Source: Zeimonas arvi
Lineage (GTDB): Bacteria; Pseudomonadota; Gammaproteobacteria; Burkholderiales; Burkholderiaceae_E
Assembly: GCF_008039575.1 (NCBI RefSeq)
Contig: NZ_VDUY01000003.1
Location: 372,001-436,000 of the forward strand
DNA: 64,000 bases
Reading direction: 5' to 3'
The notes below the pieces were generated by a model. The model was not told the origin of the DNA and did no database searches. It was given only the letters and a program-made list of their open reading frames with translations. The translations under genes and the position numbers were made by a program. Shown here in pieces: positions 50,033-58,105 of this stretch (its first letter is position 1; each line of letters starts with the position of its first letter).

Positions 50033-51586
50033 TCAGTCCCGCGGCGCGATCGCGTGGAGGTCCAGCGAGCGGATCGCGCCGATCGCGACTTCCCAGCGGC
50101 CTTCGGCGCACAGGCCGCGCATGCCGGCGTCTTCCCAGGCCTCGAGCGCGGTTTCGACGCAGGCGTCACGAATCGCGGCGGCGCTGGCCGGCGCGGATGC
50201 GCCCGCTTGACGGGCCGCCGAAGCGTTGGCCTCCGGGACGCGGGCCGTCGGATTGTCGGGCGGCGAAGCATCGCCCTGCTCGCTCGCCGCAGAAGCCCCG
50301 TCGGGCGCCGGCGCGCGCTCGCGCAGCGCGCGATGCGCCGAAACCAGCCGAGACACCGCCTCGGCGAGCTGGGCCGGCGTGGCGGTCGCGAAGCTGAGCC
50401 GCAGCGTGGCGCGGTCCGGCGCCGCGTCGTAGAAGGCCTCGCCCGGCACGAAGATCATCCCGGCATCGCGCGCCACCGGCAGCAGGCGGGTGGTGTCCGT
50501 GCCGTCGGTGAAGCGCGCCCAGACGAACATGCCGCCGTCGGGCCTGGATACTCGCAGCGTGTCGCCGAAGGCGGCAGCCAGCGCTTCGCACAGCGCATCG
50601 CGGCGCTCGCGGTAGGCCTCGCGCATCGCGGGCATCCGTGCGTCGAGACGGCCGCCGGCCAGGTAGCGGGCGGCGATCGCCTGGGTCAGTGTCGAAGTGT
50701 GCAGGTCCAACGCCTGCTTGGTGCGCACCACCGGTCCGCGCAGCCACTCGGGCAGCACCGCGTAGCCGATCCGCAGGCCGGGCGCCAGGATCTTGGACAG
50801 CGACGACACGTAGCCGCACCAGTCGGCCGCGCCGGGCACGCGCTCGGCCAGCGCGAGGAGCGGCGGCAGGTGCTCGCCCTCGACGCGCAGGCCACCGTAG
50901 GGATCGTCCTCGAGCACGAACACCCGATTGCGCACCGCCCACTCGAGCAGGGCGATGCGCCGAGCCAGGCTCAGCGTGGCGCCGGTGGGGTTGGCGAAGT
51001 TCGTCACCACGTAAGCCAGCTTCAGGCGGCCGTCGGCGCGCGATGCGCTCGCACGGTCTTGCCGGCCGGCCGGCGCTTGCCGACCCTGGGCAAGGCGCTC
51101 GGGCAGGTCGTCGACGCACAGGCCCTGCGCGTCGCCGCCCACGCCCACGCAGCGGGCCTCGGTCAGCGCGAAGACCTGCAGCGCCGCGAGGTAACCCGGC
51201 CGCTCCACGACCACGCCGTCGCCCGGTTCGAGCAGCGCGCGAGCGACCAGGTCCAGCGCCTGCTGCGAGCCGGTGGTGACCAGCGGCGCGTCGTCGGGCA
51301 CCGCGGCGCCGCGCGCGCGAAGGCCCGCCGCGAGCAGCGCGCGCAGCGCCGTGTCGCCCTCGGTCGTGCCGTACTGGAGCGCTTCGCGAGGGGCCTGGGC
51401 GAGCGCTGCGTCCGCCGCGGCGCGAAGACCTTCGACGTCGAAGAGGTCCGGCGCCGGCAGCCCGCCCGCGAGCGACAACATGCCGGGCCGACGCGCGTCG
51501 TGCAGCAGGTCGCGCACCGCGGAGCTGCGCATCGTGGCCACGCGGCGCGCGAGCAGGTCTTCGGGAAGGTCGGTTCGGTCGTTCAT
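50033..51586 (-). CDS. PLP-dependent aminotransferase (MocR/2-aminoadipate type) with a C-terminal module
   Basis: A 517-residue protein. Residues about 1-420 are a fold-type I aminotransferase without an N-terminal DNA-binding domain: TTGSQQALDLVARALL, a cofactor aspartate region VFVLEDDPYGGL, the lysine in YVSSLSKILAPGLRIGY and the arginine in ATLRLSFATATPAQ. This resembles LysN-like or 2-aminoadipate aminotransferases. After a linker rich in Ala, Pro and Ser (about 430-470), the last 45 residues (ACVETALEAWEDAGMRGLCA onward) form a compact conserved-looking module that I cannot assign. It is convergent with argF. Confidence 0.85.
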   Translation of the reverse strand: MNDRTDLPEDLLARRVATMRSSAVRDLLHDARRPGMLSLAGGLPAPDLFDVEGLRAAADAALAQAPREALQYGTTEGDTALRALLAAGLRARGAAVPDDAPLVTTGSQQALDLVARALLEPGDGVVVERPGYLAALQVFALTEARCVGVGGDAQGLCVDDLPERLAQGRQAPAGRQDRASASRADGRLKLAYVVTNFANPTGATLSLARRIALLEWAVRNRVFVLEDDPYGGLRVEGEHLPPLLALAERVPGAADWCGYVSSLSKILAPGLRIGYAVLPEWLRGPVVRTKQALDLHTSTLTQAIAARYLAGGRLDARMPAMREAYRERRDALCEALAAAFGDTLRVSRPDGGMFVWARFTDGTDTTRLLPVARDAGMIFVPGEAFYDAAPDRATLRLSFATATPAQLAEAVSRLVSAHRALRERAPAPDGASAASEQGDASPPDNPTARVPEANASAARQAGASAPASAAAIRDACVETALEAWEDAGMRGLCAEGRWEVAIGAIRSLDLHAIAPRD

Positions 51587-51808
51587 CGTGGCGCCTCGTC
51601 GCGGATTGCCCGGCCTCGCCTGCCAGGCGAGCGCGGGCCGTCGATGCTCACAGCCTATACCCGCCGGGCGCGGCCGTCCCGGTCCGGCCGGGCCGCCCGC
51701 CGGCGGCAGTGTCAGGCCCCGGCGCCGGTACGGTCGCCGCCACCGCCCCGGCGTGGCCGCCGCCCCGGTCCGCGGCGCGGCGCGAGCCGAGCGCAGCGAA
51801 CCCGGGCA

Positions 51809-53533
51809 TCAAGGCCCAAGTGTCAGCGCCACGCGAAGCTTGCCGGCACGCCCGCCGTCGGCCGCGAGCACGAGCGTCGCGCCGGCCGGCGCCCGCACGA
51901 TCCAGTCGCGGTGCGTTCGGTCGCCGGTCACGCTGCGCGCGGGCAGGAAGGCCTGCAAGGACGTCGCAGGCGCATGGCCTTCCAGCTGCGCCGCTTCTTC
52001 CCGATGCTTGCCGGATACCAGTTCGGCGCCCTCGGGCAGGTCGATCGACATCACCACGCCGCGCACCGTCTTGCGCGCCTGTGCGCGCTTCGTCACGTAC
52101 TGCGGCAGGTAGCCGGCGTTGCCGACGACCAGCCGCACGCGCCAGGGCTGCTCGCCATCGGCCCCGGCGTCGTGCCCGAGCGGCACGGCCTCGGCGGAGA
52201 TCAGCTCGAGCCGGGGCAGCGACAGCGCCAGCGCGGCCAGCCAGTCCGGGAAGCGGGCCACTTCACGCTCGCGCAGCTCGGGCGGCGGATTGCGCCAGTA
52301 GTTCATCCGGTCCCAGCCGCCCAGCTCGACCCGGCCCAGCTGCGGATGCTCGAACGGGTACCAGTCGACATGCGCCTTGCCGCCGCACTGCGCGTCGCTC
52401 CAGGCCAGCAGCTTCAGGTCGTCCTCGGGCGGATGCTCGCGGTACCAGCCGATCCAGTCGTAGCCGGTGATGCCGGCCTCGCGGTTCGGCGCCCACAGCT
52501 CCACGGTCCAGAACAGCGCGCCCAGGTGCTCGTAGAACCAGTCCTGCGTGCCGCTGATCACCTCGTTCGGGTGGTACTTGAAATCGTGGAAGATGCTCAC
52601 GGACGGGTAGCCGGTCAGCGTCTCGCCGAGCTTCGACAGCCGCTTGATCGTCCACAGGTCCTCGGGAATCATCTGCTCGTCGGACTCGCCGCCCATCGGC
52701 CGAAGGATCACGCCGCTGTGCGTGTGGAAGCTGACCGCCGCGCCGATGTTCGGGTGATCGACCACGAACTGCACCATGGCCCGGACCTCGGGCTCGCTGG
52801 TCGGGAAGGGCCCCGCCCCGACCTGCTCGAACTCCTGCCGCCAGTTGGGCGGGAAGTTGCGGTTCAGGTCCAGGCCTTCGCGGTCGCGGTTGACGTTGAC
52901 CGACACGCCGTCCCAGTTCGTCAGCAGGCCCTCCGGAATCACCCGGTAGAAGGGCCCCTGCAGATCGCCGGGCTCGCGCGGCACGAGCAGGCGCGGCTCC
53001 TCGGGGTGCCGTTTCCAGCCGCCGTGCGGATCCTCGATCCGCATCGTGAGGACGCGGCCGTCGCCGTCGACGTCCTCGACGGCGAGGCCTTCGACCGGCG
53101 CCTCGTCGAAGGGATACGGCCGTGTCGAGGACCGGATGTGCCGCGGCCGATCGGCCAGCGCCAGCTCGGCGCCGTCCGGGTTGAGCCGCGGGCACAGATA
53201 GACGCAGCGGGTATCGAGCAGCGCGGTGATCTTCGGGTCGCTGCCGTAGCCGGTGGCCAGCTGGTGAAGCCAGTACAGCACCGCGGTGCAGGCGGTCAGC
53301 TCGGCCGCATGGATGTTGCCGTCCACCCAGAAGGCCGGCTTGTCGGTGTCCGGCCCGGTGGCGCGATGGGTCGCCACCAGCAGCCAGATCTCGCGCCCTT
53401 CCCAGCTGCGCCCCAGCTCGCGCAGCTCGAACAGGTCCGGACGCGCCTGCGCATAACCGCGCAGCAGCCGCCCCAGCTCTTCGTGGCGCGGAAACTCGTC
53501 GAAACGGGGTTGGGGCAGGCTGTGCTTCGTCAT
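51809..53533 (-). CDS. M14 family zinc carboxypeptidase
   Basis: A 574-residue metallopeptidase. Zinc ligands His75 and Glu78 are in NIHAAEL, and the third histidine is in SFHTHSGVILRP near 280. VYLCPRLNPDGAE and NREGLDLNRNFPPNW-like segments are the substrate-binding parts, and the glutamate of FWTVELWAPN near 380 is the general base position. There is no signal peptide, so it may be cytoplasmic. The C-terminal 170 residues add a beta-rich domain. The start is ATG 53533; an in-frame upstream start adds only 12 residues. Confidence 0.88.
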   Translation of the reverse strand: MTKHSLPQPRFDEFPRHEELGRLLRGYAQARPDLFELRELGRSWEGREIWLLVATHRATGPDTDKPAFWVDGNIHAAELTACTAVLYWLHQLATGYGSDPKITALLDTRCVYLCPRLNPDGAELALADRPRHIRSSTRPYPFDEAPVEGLAVEDVDGDGRVLTMRIEDPHGGWKRHPEEPRLLVPREPGDLQGPFYRVIPEGLLTNWDGVSVNVNRDREGLDLNRNFPPNWRQEFEQVGAGPFPTSEPEVRAMVQFVVDHPNIGAAVSFHTHSGVILRPMGGESDEQMIPEDLWTIKRLSKLGETLTGYPSVSIFHDFKYHPNEVISGTQDWFYEHLGALFWTVELWAPNREAGITGYDWIGWYREHPPEDDLKLLAWSDAQCGGKAHVDWYPFEHPQLGRVELGGWDRMNYWRNPPPELREREVARFPDWLAALALSLPRLELISAEAVPLGHDAGADGEQPWRVRLVVGNAGYLPQYVTKRAQARKTVRGVVMSIDLPEGAELVSGKHREEAAQLEGHAPATSLQAFLPARSVTGDRTHRDWIVRAPAGATLVLAADGGRAGKLRVALTLGP

Positions 53534-53587
53534 CGTCACGCAGGCATCATTCGATATCGACCGCCACAAGCTTAAGCGATCCGCCCC

Positions 53588-54556
53588 ATGTCATCCCCTC
53601 CGCCCACTCCCTCGCCCTGCTCCCGTCTCCCTTCCCGTTCCGATGCCCCTTGCCTGCGCATCGGCCTCGCCGCCAACCGCCTGCACCACGACGCGCCCGA
53701 CGCCGCGCTTTTCCGGCTGATCCGCGAGATCGAACCGGCAGTCCGCGGCCCGCTTCGGCCCACCCTGCTCGCAGTCGGCCGCACCCATGACGCGATCCGC
53801 CGCGAAGGCCTGCTCGAGGGCTACCAGGGTCTGGTCCGCTACCCCTACGGCCGCGCGGGCGGACTGATGCGGCTGGTGTCGCGGGTCGTCGATCCCGATC
53901 CCGCCGGCGCGATCCACGCGGCGATCTACCTGATCGACCCGGTCGATCCGTCGTCGACCTTCCCCGAGGCGGTCGCGCTCAAGCGCCAGTGCATCATCCA
54001 CGCCCGGCCCTTCCTGTCGACGCTGCTCGGTGCGCGCGAGTGGTTCGAACTGCGCGCGGTGGCCGCCGGCGCCGCGCCCAACCCGGCGCTCGACCCGGTC
54101 TTCGACTTCGGCTCGCAGGCGATCGCGCTGGTGGCCCACGACGCGCGCAAGGCCGAGATGATCGAGCTGGTCCGCGCGCACTTCGACTTCTTCGACCGAT
54201 TCGCGATGCGGGTGGCCACCGGGACCACCGGAGGGCTGCTGAATGCCCTGGCCCGGGAACTGCGCCCGGAACGACAGGGCGACTGGGTCCGCGCGCTGAA
54301 GAGCGGGCCGCTGGGCGGCGACGCGCAGATCGCCGAGCTGCTGCTCGACGGCGCCTGCCAGCGGGTGCTGTTCCTGGAAGATCCGCACGTGGCGCGCCAG
54401 CACGAGGCCGACATCCAGCTGCTCGAGCGCGCCGCGCGCACCGTCACCGATCAGGTGGCCTGCTACGGCGACCTGGTCACCGCGCAGGCCTGGATCGCCG
54501 ACGTCGGCGCGCGCGAAGCGGCGCGTCGGAGCAGGCCGGCGAAACCGCCGCGCTGA
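53588..54556 (+). CDS. Methylglyoxal synthase-like protein with two MGS-fold domains
   Basis: A 322-residue protein, twice the usual MGS length of about 150. The C-terminal domain (178-305) has what is needed for methylglyoxal synthesis from dihydroxyacetone phosphate: His184, Lys188, ATGTTG (Thr211, Thr213, Thr214), SGPLGGD (Ser239, Asp245), Asp265, His272 and Asp275, spaced as in MgsA of Escherichia coli apart from an 8-residue insertion around 222-236. The N-terminal domain (23-155) aligns with the same fold (LAVGRTHDAI, GRAGGLM, IYLIDP, FLSTLLGAREWF) but lacks these residues. It is convergent with a Kef-type antiporter gene 35 nt away. Confidence 0.82.
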   Translation: MSSPPPTPSPCSRLPSRSDAPCLRIGLAANRLHHDAPDAALFRLIREIEPAVRGPLRPTLLAVGRTHDAIRREGLLEGYQGLVRYPYGRAGGLMRLVSRVVDPDPAGAIHAAIYLIDPVDPSSTFPEAVALKRQCIIHARPFLSTLLGAREWFELRAVAAGAAPNPALDPVFDFGSQAIALVAHDARKAEMIELVRAHFDFFDRFAMRVATGTTGGLLNALARELRPERQGDWVRALKSGPLGGDAQIAELLLDGACQRVLFLEDPHVARQHEADIQLLERAARTVTDQVACYGDLVTAQAWIADVGAREAARRSRPAKPPR

Positions 54557-54591
54557 GGCCGCCCCACGAGCGCCCGCGACCAAGCCCCGGT

Positions 54592-56349
54592 TCAGTCCGC
54601 CTCGCGGCGCGCGCCGCCGGCGCTCCACGAGGCTTGGCGACGCCCGCGCTCCAGCTCGACCAGCCGCGCGACCGCCTCCTCGGGCAGGCCGGCCGTGTCG
54701 AGGACCCGGGCCCCGAGCTGCAACGCCGACTCCAGCGTCTCGGGCACCACGACGGACGCGCCCGCCCGGCGCAGCTCGGCAGCGTGCACCTCGTCGCGGG
54801 CCCGCGCCAGCACCGGCAGGGCCGGCCACTCCTGCCGCAGCGCGGCCAGCGCGTGCAGCGCCGCGGCCGGCTGGTCCATCGTGAGGACCACCACGCGCGC
54901 GGATTCCATGCCGAGCCTGCGCAGCAGTTCCGCACGGCCGGCATCGCCCACGAAAACCGGCAGGCCTTTCGAGTGGAAGCGCGCCGCCGTGGCTGGCCGG
55001 TCGTCGATCGCCACCCAGGCGATGCCCTGCGCGTCGAGCAGCCCCGACATCAGCTGTCCGACCCGGCCATAGCCGGCGATCACGACGTGACCTTCCAGCC
55101 CGCGCGGCAACTCGATCTCGCCGGCCGCAGGCGTCGTCCGGGCCCGCTCGATCTGCTCGCCCAGCGCCCGGCCCAGCGCCGCGAACAGCGGCGTGACGAA
55201 CAGCGACAGGCCGATCAGCAGCATCAGCGAGGCCGCGAGCTGCGCATCGAGCAGCTTCGAGGCCAGCGCCGCGCCGATCACGATGAAGGCGAACTCGCCG
55301 CCCTGTCCCAGCAGCAGCCCGGCCTCGACGCTGCGGCCGGTGGCCAGCCCGAACGCGCGGGCCAGCGCCGCGACCACCAGCGACTTCAGTGCGAACAGGC
55401 CAACCAGCGCCGCCAGCAGCCAGCCCGGGCTGCGCAGGATGGCGGCCGGGTCGATGCCCATGCCCACCGACATGAAGAAGAGCCCCATCAGCAGCCCGCG
55501 GAAAGGCTCGATCGTGACCTCGACCTCGTGCCGGAACTCGGTCTCCGCCAGCAAGAGCCCGGCGAGAAAGGCGCCCAGCGCCATCGACAGTCCGGCGGCG
55601 AAGGTCAGCGACGCGATGCCCAGCGAGCTGAGCAGCGTCAGCGCCATGAAGGTGTCGGCCTGCCGGGAGGCGGCGAACCAGCGGAACAGCGGCCGGATCA
55701 CCCGCCGGCCGAGCAGGTAGATGAACGCGATCGCCGCGGCTGCCTTCAGCAGCGCGATGGCCACCGACAGCGTCACGCCGCCCCCGCCCGGACTGCCCAG
55801 GGTCCCGACCAGGATCAGCACCGGCACCACGGCCAGGTCCTGCATCAGCAGGATCGAGAACACCGAGCGCCCGGTCGGCGTGCCGAGCTCGTGCCGGCTG
55901 CTGAGCAACTGCATCACCACCGCGGTGGAGGAAAAGGCCAGGATGAGCCCGATCAGCAGCGCGGTGTCGGCCGCGTGGCCGAAGCGGGCCGCGATCAGAC
56001 CGACCACGACCGCGGTCACCACGATCTGCAGCGTGCCCGCGCCGAAGACCCAGCGACGCATCGCCCACAGGCGCTCGGTGGAGAGTTCCAGGCCGATCGA
56101 GAACATCAGGAACATCACGCCGATCTCGGCCAGCGCCGCCACGCCCGGCCCGCCCGAGAACGAGAGCCAGGAGAGCCAGGGCAGGTCGGCCGCGAAGCGG
56201 CCCAGCCCGAAGGGCCCGACGACCAGGCCCACGACCAGGAAGCCGAGAACGTTGCTGATCCGGAAGCGCTGCAGCAGCGGGATCAGGATCCCGGCCAGCG
56301 CGAGGAACAGCAGCGCCTCGCGCAGGTGGGGAATGCCCGACTCGTGCAT
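54592..56349 (-). CDS. CPA2 cation:proton antiporter, KefB/KefC-like
   Basis: A 585-residue inner-membrane protein. Residues about 1-390 form twelve to thirteen helices of the CPA2 exchanger, with GLLLGQGGEFAFIVIGAALAS containing the conserved family segment. The C-terminal part begins with an RCK_N Rossmann domain (GHVVIAGYGRVGQLMSGLL, near residue 400). Such proteins export K+ in exchange for H+ and in Kef are gated by glutathione adducts. The RCK_C domain appears absent or very short. It is the convergent neighbour of the methylglyoxal synthase-like gene and 15 nt downstream of an SDR gene. Confidence 0.88.
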   Translation of the reverse strand: MHESGIPHLREALLFLALAGILIPLLQRFRISNVLGFLVVGLVVGPFGLGRFAADLPWLSWLSFSGGPGVAALAEIGVMFLMFSIGLELSTERLWAMRRWVFGAGTLQIVVTAVVVGLIAARFGHAADTALLIGLILAFSSTAVVMQLLSSRHELGTPTGRSVFSILLMQDLAVVPVLILVGTLGSPGGGGVTLSVAIALLKAAAAIAFIYLLGRRVIRPLFRWFAASRQADTFMALTLLSSLGIASLTFAAGLSMALGAFLAGLLLAETEFRHEVEVTIEPFRGLLMGLFFMSVGMGIDPAAILRSPGWLLAALVGLFALKSLVVAALARAFGLATGRSVEAGLLLGQGGEFAFIVIGAALASKLLDAQLAASLMLLIGLSLFVTPLFAALGRALGEQIERARTTPAAGEIELPRGLEGHVVIAGYGRVGQLMSGLLDAQGIAWVAIDDRPATAARFHSKGLPVFVGDAGRAELLRRLGMESARVVVLTMDQPAAALHALAALRQEWPALPVLARARDEVHAAELRRAGASVVVPETLESALQLGARVLDTAGLPEEAVARLVELERGRRQASWSAGGARREAD

Positions 56350-56364
56350 CGCGGTGCGCCGCGC

Positions 56365-57150
56365 TCAGATCACCGAGGCCGCGCAGCCGTCCATCGGCAC
56401 GATCGCACCCGATACGTACGAGGCGCGCGGCGAGGCCAGGAACAGCGCCACGTCCGCGATCTCCTCGGGCTCGGCCATGCGGCCGAGCGGGATCTTCGCG
56501 ATCGACTTCGCCAGCAGCGCATCGCGGCTCGCACCGGTGGCGCGCGACTCGGCCTCCAGACCCTCCTCGACCCGCGAAGTCCGGGTGAGGCCGGGGTTGA
56601 TCGCGTTGACCCGCACGCCCTTGGCCGCCCAGGCCTGGGCCATGCCGACCGTGGCCAGCATCAGCGCCGCGTTGGCCGATCCGCCGGCGATGTGCATCGT
56701 GCTGGCCTGCCGGCCGCCCTGGCCGACGATGTTCACGATCGCGCCGCGGCCGCGCGCGGCCATCCGCTTCGCGACCGGCTCCATCATGTGGACCGTGGTG
56801 AAGTACTTGGCGTCCATCGCCTGCCTGAAGGCGGCGGCATCGAGCTCGTCGGGGCCGTAGCGCCGCGCCGCGCCGGCCGAGTTGACCAGCACTTCGATCG
56901 GGCCGATCGTGGCCTCGATCTCGCCCACCGCCGCGAGCGCGGCATCGGCGTCGCGCAGGTCGGCCGCCACCACCGCCATGGCCAGCCCCTCGGCGGCCAG
57001 CCGCTCGCGCGCCCGCTCGAGCGCTTCGGCCGAGCGGGACACGCCCACGACGGTGGCGCCCTCGCGGGCGAAGGCCTTCGCGCAGGCGAAGCCGATCCCC
57101 TTGCTGGCGCCGGTCACGACGACGACGCGCTTGTCGAGCTCGAGTTGCAT
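56365..57150 (-). CDS. SDR family oxidoreductase
   Basis: A 261-residue classical short-chain dehydrogenase. VVVVTGASKGIGFACAKAFAREG at about residue 8 binds the cofactor. The usual Ser-Tyr-Lys triad is altered: the region IVNIVGQGGRQASTMHIAGGSANAALM has no obvious YxxxK, with HxxGGSA in its place, so catalysis may be changed. This resembles a subgroup of Burkholderiales SDRs with that replacement; I judge it from sequence alone. The ATG at 57150 starts the family-length protein. It is part of a minus-strand group with the HpcH aldolase gene and Kef gene. Confidence 0.82.
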   Translation of the reverse strand: MQLELDKRVVVVTGASKGIGFACAKAFAREGATVVGVSRSAEALERARERLAAEGLAMAVVAADLRDADAALAAVGEIEATIGPIEVLVNSAGAARRYGPDELDAAAFRQAMDAKYFTTVHMMEPVAKRMAARGRGAIVNIVGQGGRQASTMHIAGGSANAALMLATVGMAQAWAAKGVRVNAINPGLTRTSRVEEGLEAESRATGASRDALLAKSIAKIPLGRMAEPEEIADVALFLASPRASYVSGAIVPMDGCAASVI

Positions 57151-57169
57151 GGCCCGGATCCGCTCGCCG

Positions 57170-57937
57170 TCAGGCCTTGAAGCGCTGGGCCAGCGCCTCG
57201 GCGCCGCGCGCCAGCACGCCCACGTCGGCGCCCACCGCCACGAACAGCGCGCCGCAGTCGAGCCAGCGCCGGGCCAGCGACTCGACCGGCGTGAGCACGC
57301 CAGGCGCCTTGCCGGCGGCGCGAATCCGGCGGATCGCGTCGTCGATGAGGGGCAGGACATCCGGATTGCCGGTCTCGCCGGTGTAGCCCAGCGAGGCGTG
57401 CAGGTCGGCCGGCCCGATGAACACGCCGTCCACGCCGTCGACCGCGCAGATCGCCTCGATCTCGTCGAGGCCCCGCTTCGTTTCCACCTGCACCAGCACG
57501 CAGAGCTCGCGCTCGACGTGCTTCGTGTAGTCGCGCACCCGGCCGAAGCGCGTGGCCCGGGTGGTGCCGCCCACGCCGCGAACCCCCTTGGGCGGATAAC
57601 GGGTGTAGGAGACCGCCGCGCGCGCCTCCTCGGCGGTGGACACGAAGGGGATCAGCACCGTCTGCACGCCGGCGTCGAGGTAGCGCTTCAGGATGACCTG
57701 GTCGCTCCAGGGCACGCGCACGATCGCCGAGGTCTGCGGATAGCCCGCTGCCGCCTGCAGCTGCGAGAACACCGACTCGAGGTCGTTGGGCGAGTGCTCG
57801 GTGTCGAGCAGGATCCAGTCGAAACCTGCCCCCGCGATCACCTCCACCGTGTAGTTCGACGGGATGCTGGACCACAGGCCGATCTGCGGCCGGCCGGCGG
57901 CGATCGCGTGCTTGAAGGCGTTCACGGGCAGTTCCAA
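57170..57937 (-). CDS. HpcH/HpaI family aldolase
   Basis: A 255-residue class II pyruvate aldolase. His48 in LLDTEHSPNDLE, Glu152 in VQVETKRGL and Asp178 in GPADLHASLG correspond to the base and metal ligands His45, Glu149 and Asp175 of HpaI, with a constant offset of three. The substrate is a 4-hydroxy-2-oxo acid; which one is not visible. The start is a TTG preceded by AAAGGAG six bases upstream; a GTG four codons later is an alternative. A TTCTGG microsatellite lies just upstream of the ribosome site. Confidence 0.9.
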   Translation of the reverse strand: MELPVNAFKHAIAAGRPQIGLWSSIPSNYTVEVIAGAGFDWILLDTEHSPNDLESVFSQLQAAAGYPQTSAIVRVPWSDQVILKRYLDAGVQTVLIPFVSTAEEARAAVSYTRYPPKGVRGVGGTTRATRFGRVRDYTKHVERELCVLVQVETKRGLDEIEAICAVDGVDGVFIGPADLHASLGYTGETGNPDVLPLIDDAIRRIRAAGKAPGVLTPVESLARRWLDCGALFVAVGADVGVLARGAEALAQRFKA

Positions 57938-57952
57938 TCGGGGCTCCTTTCG

Positions 57953-57982
57953 TTCTGGTTCTGGTTCTGGTTCTGGTTCCGG
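57953..57982 (+). repeat. TTCTGG microsatellite
   Basis: Four perfect copies of TTCTGG and one TTCCGG, between the divergent aldolase and Ldh genes. On the minus strand it ends 2 nt before the ribosome site of the aldolase gene, in its leader. Confidence 0.9.
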
Positions 57983-58105
57983 CGCCGATCCGTACCGGTT
58001 CGTTCCGGGATCGCGCTCGATTGTACCGAGCCGCCCTCGGGGCCCGGCCACCGCGCAGTAAACTGCAGACCCATTGGCCACGGTGGCCGGAAGGAGACGA
58101 CAGGC

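Noticed and set aside
49916-53575. Plus-strand open frame over the aminotransferase and carboxypeptidase (about 1200 codons)
   Set aside because: Both minus-strand genes have clear catalytic motifs; the shadow has none.
57930-58105. tRNA-like sequence in the aldolase-Ldh spacer
   Set aside because: The CCGGTTCG motif recalls a T-loop, but no acceptor stem, D-arm or anticodon arm can be drawn around it.
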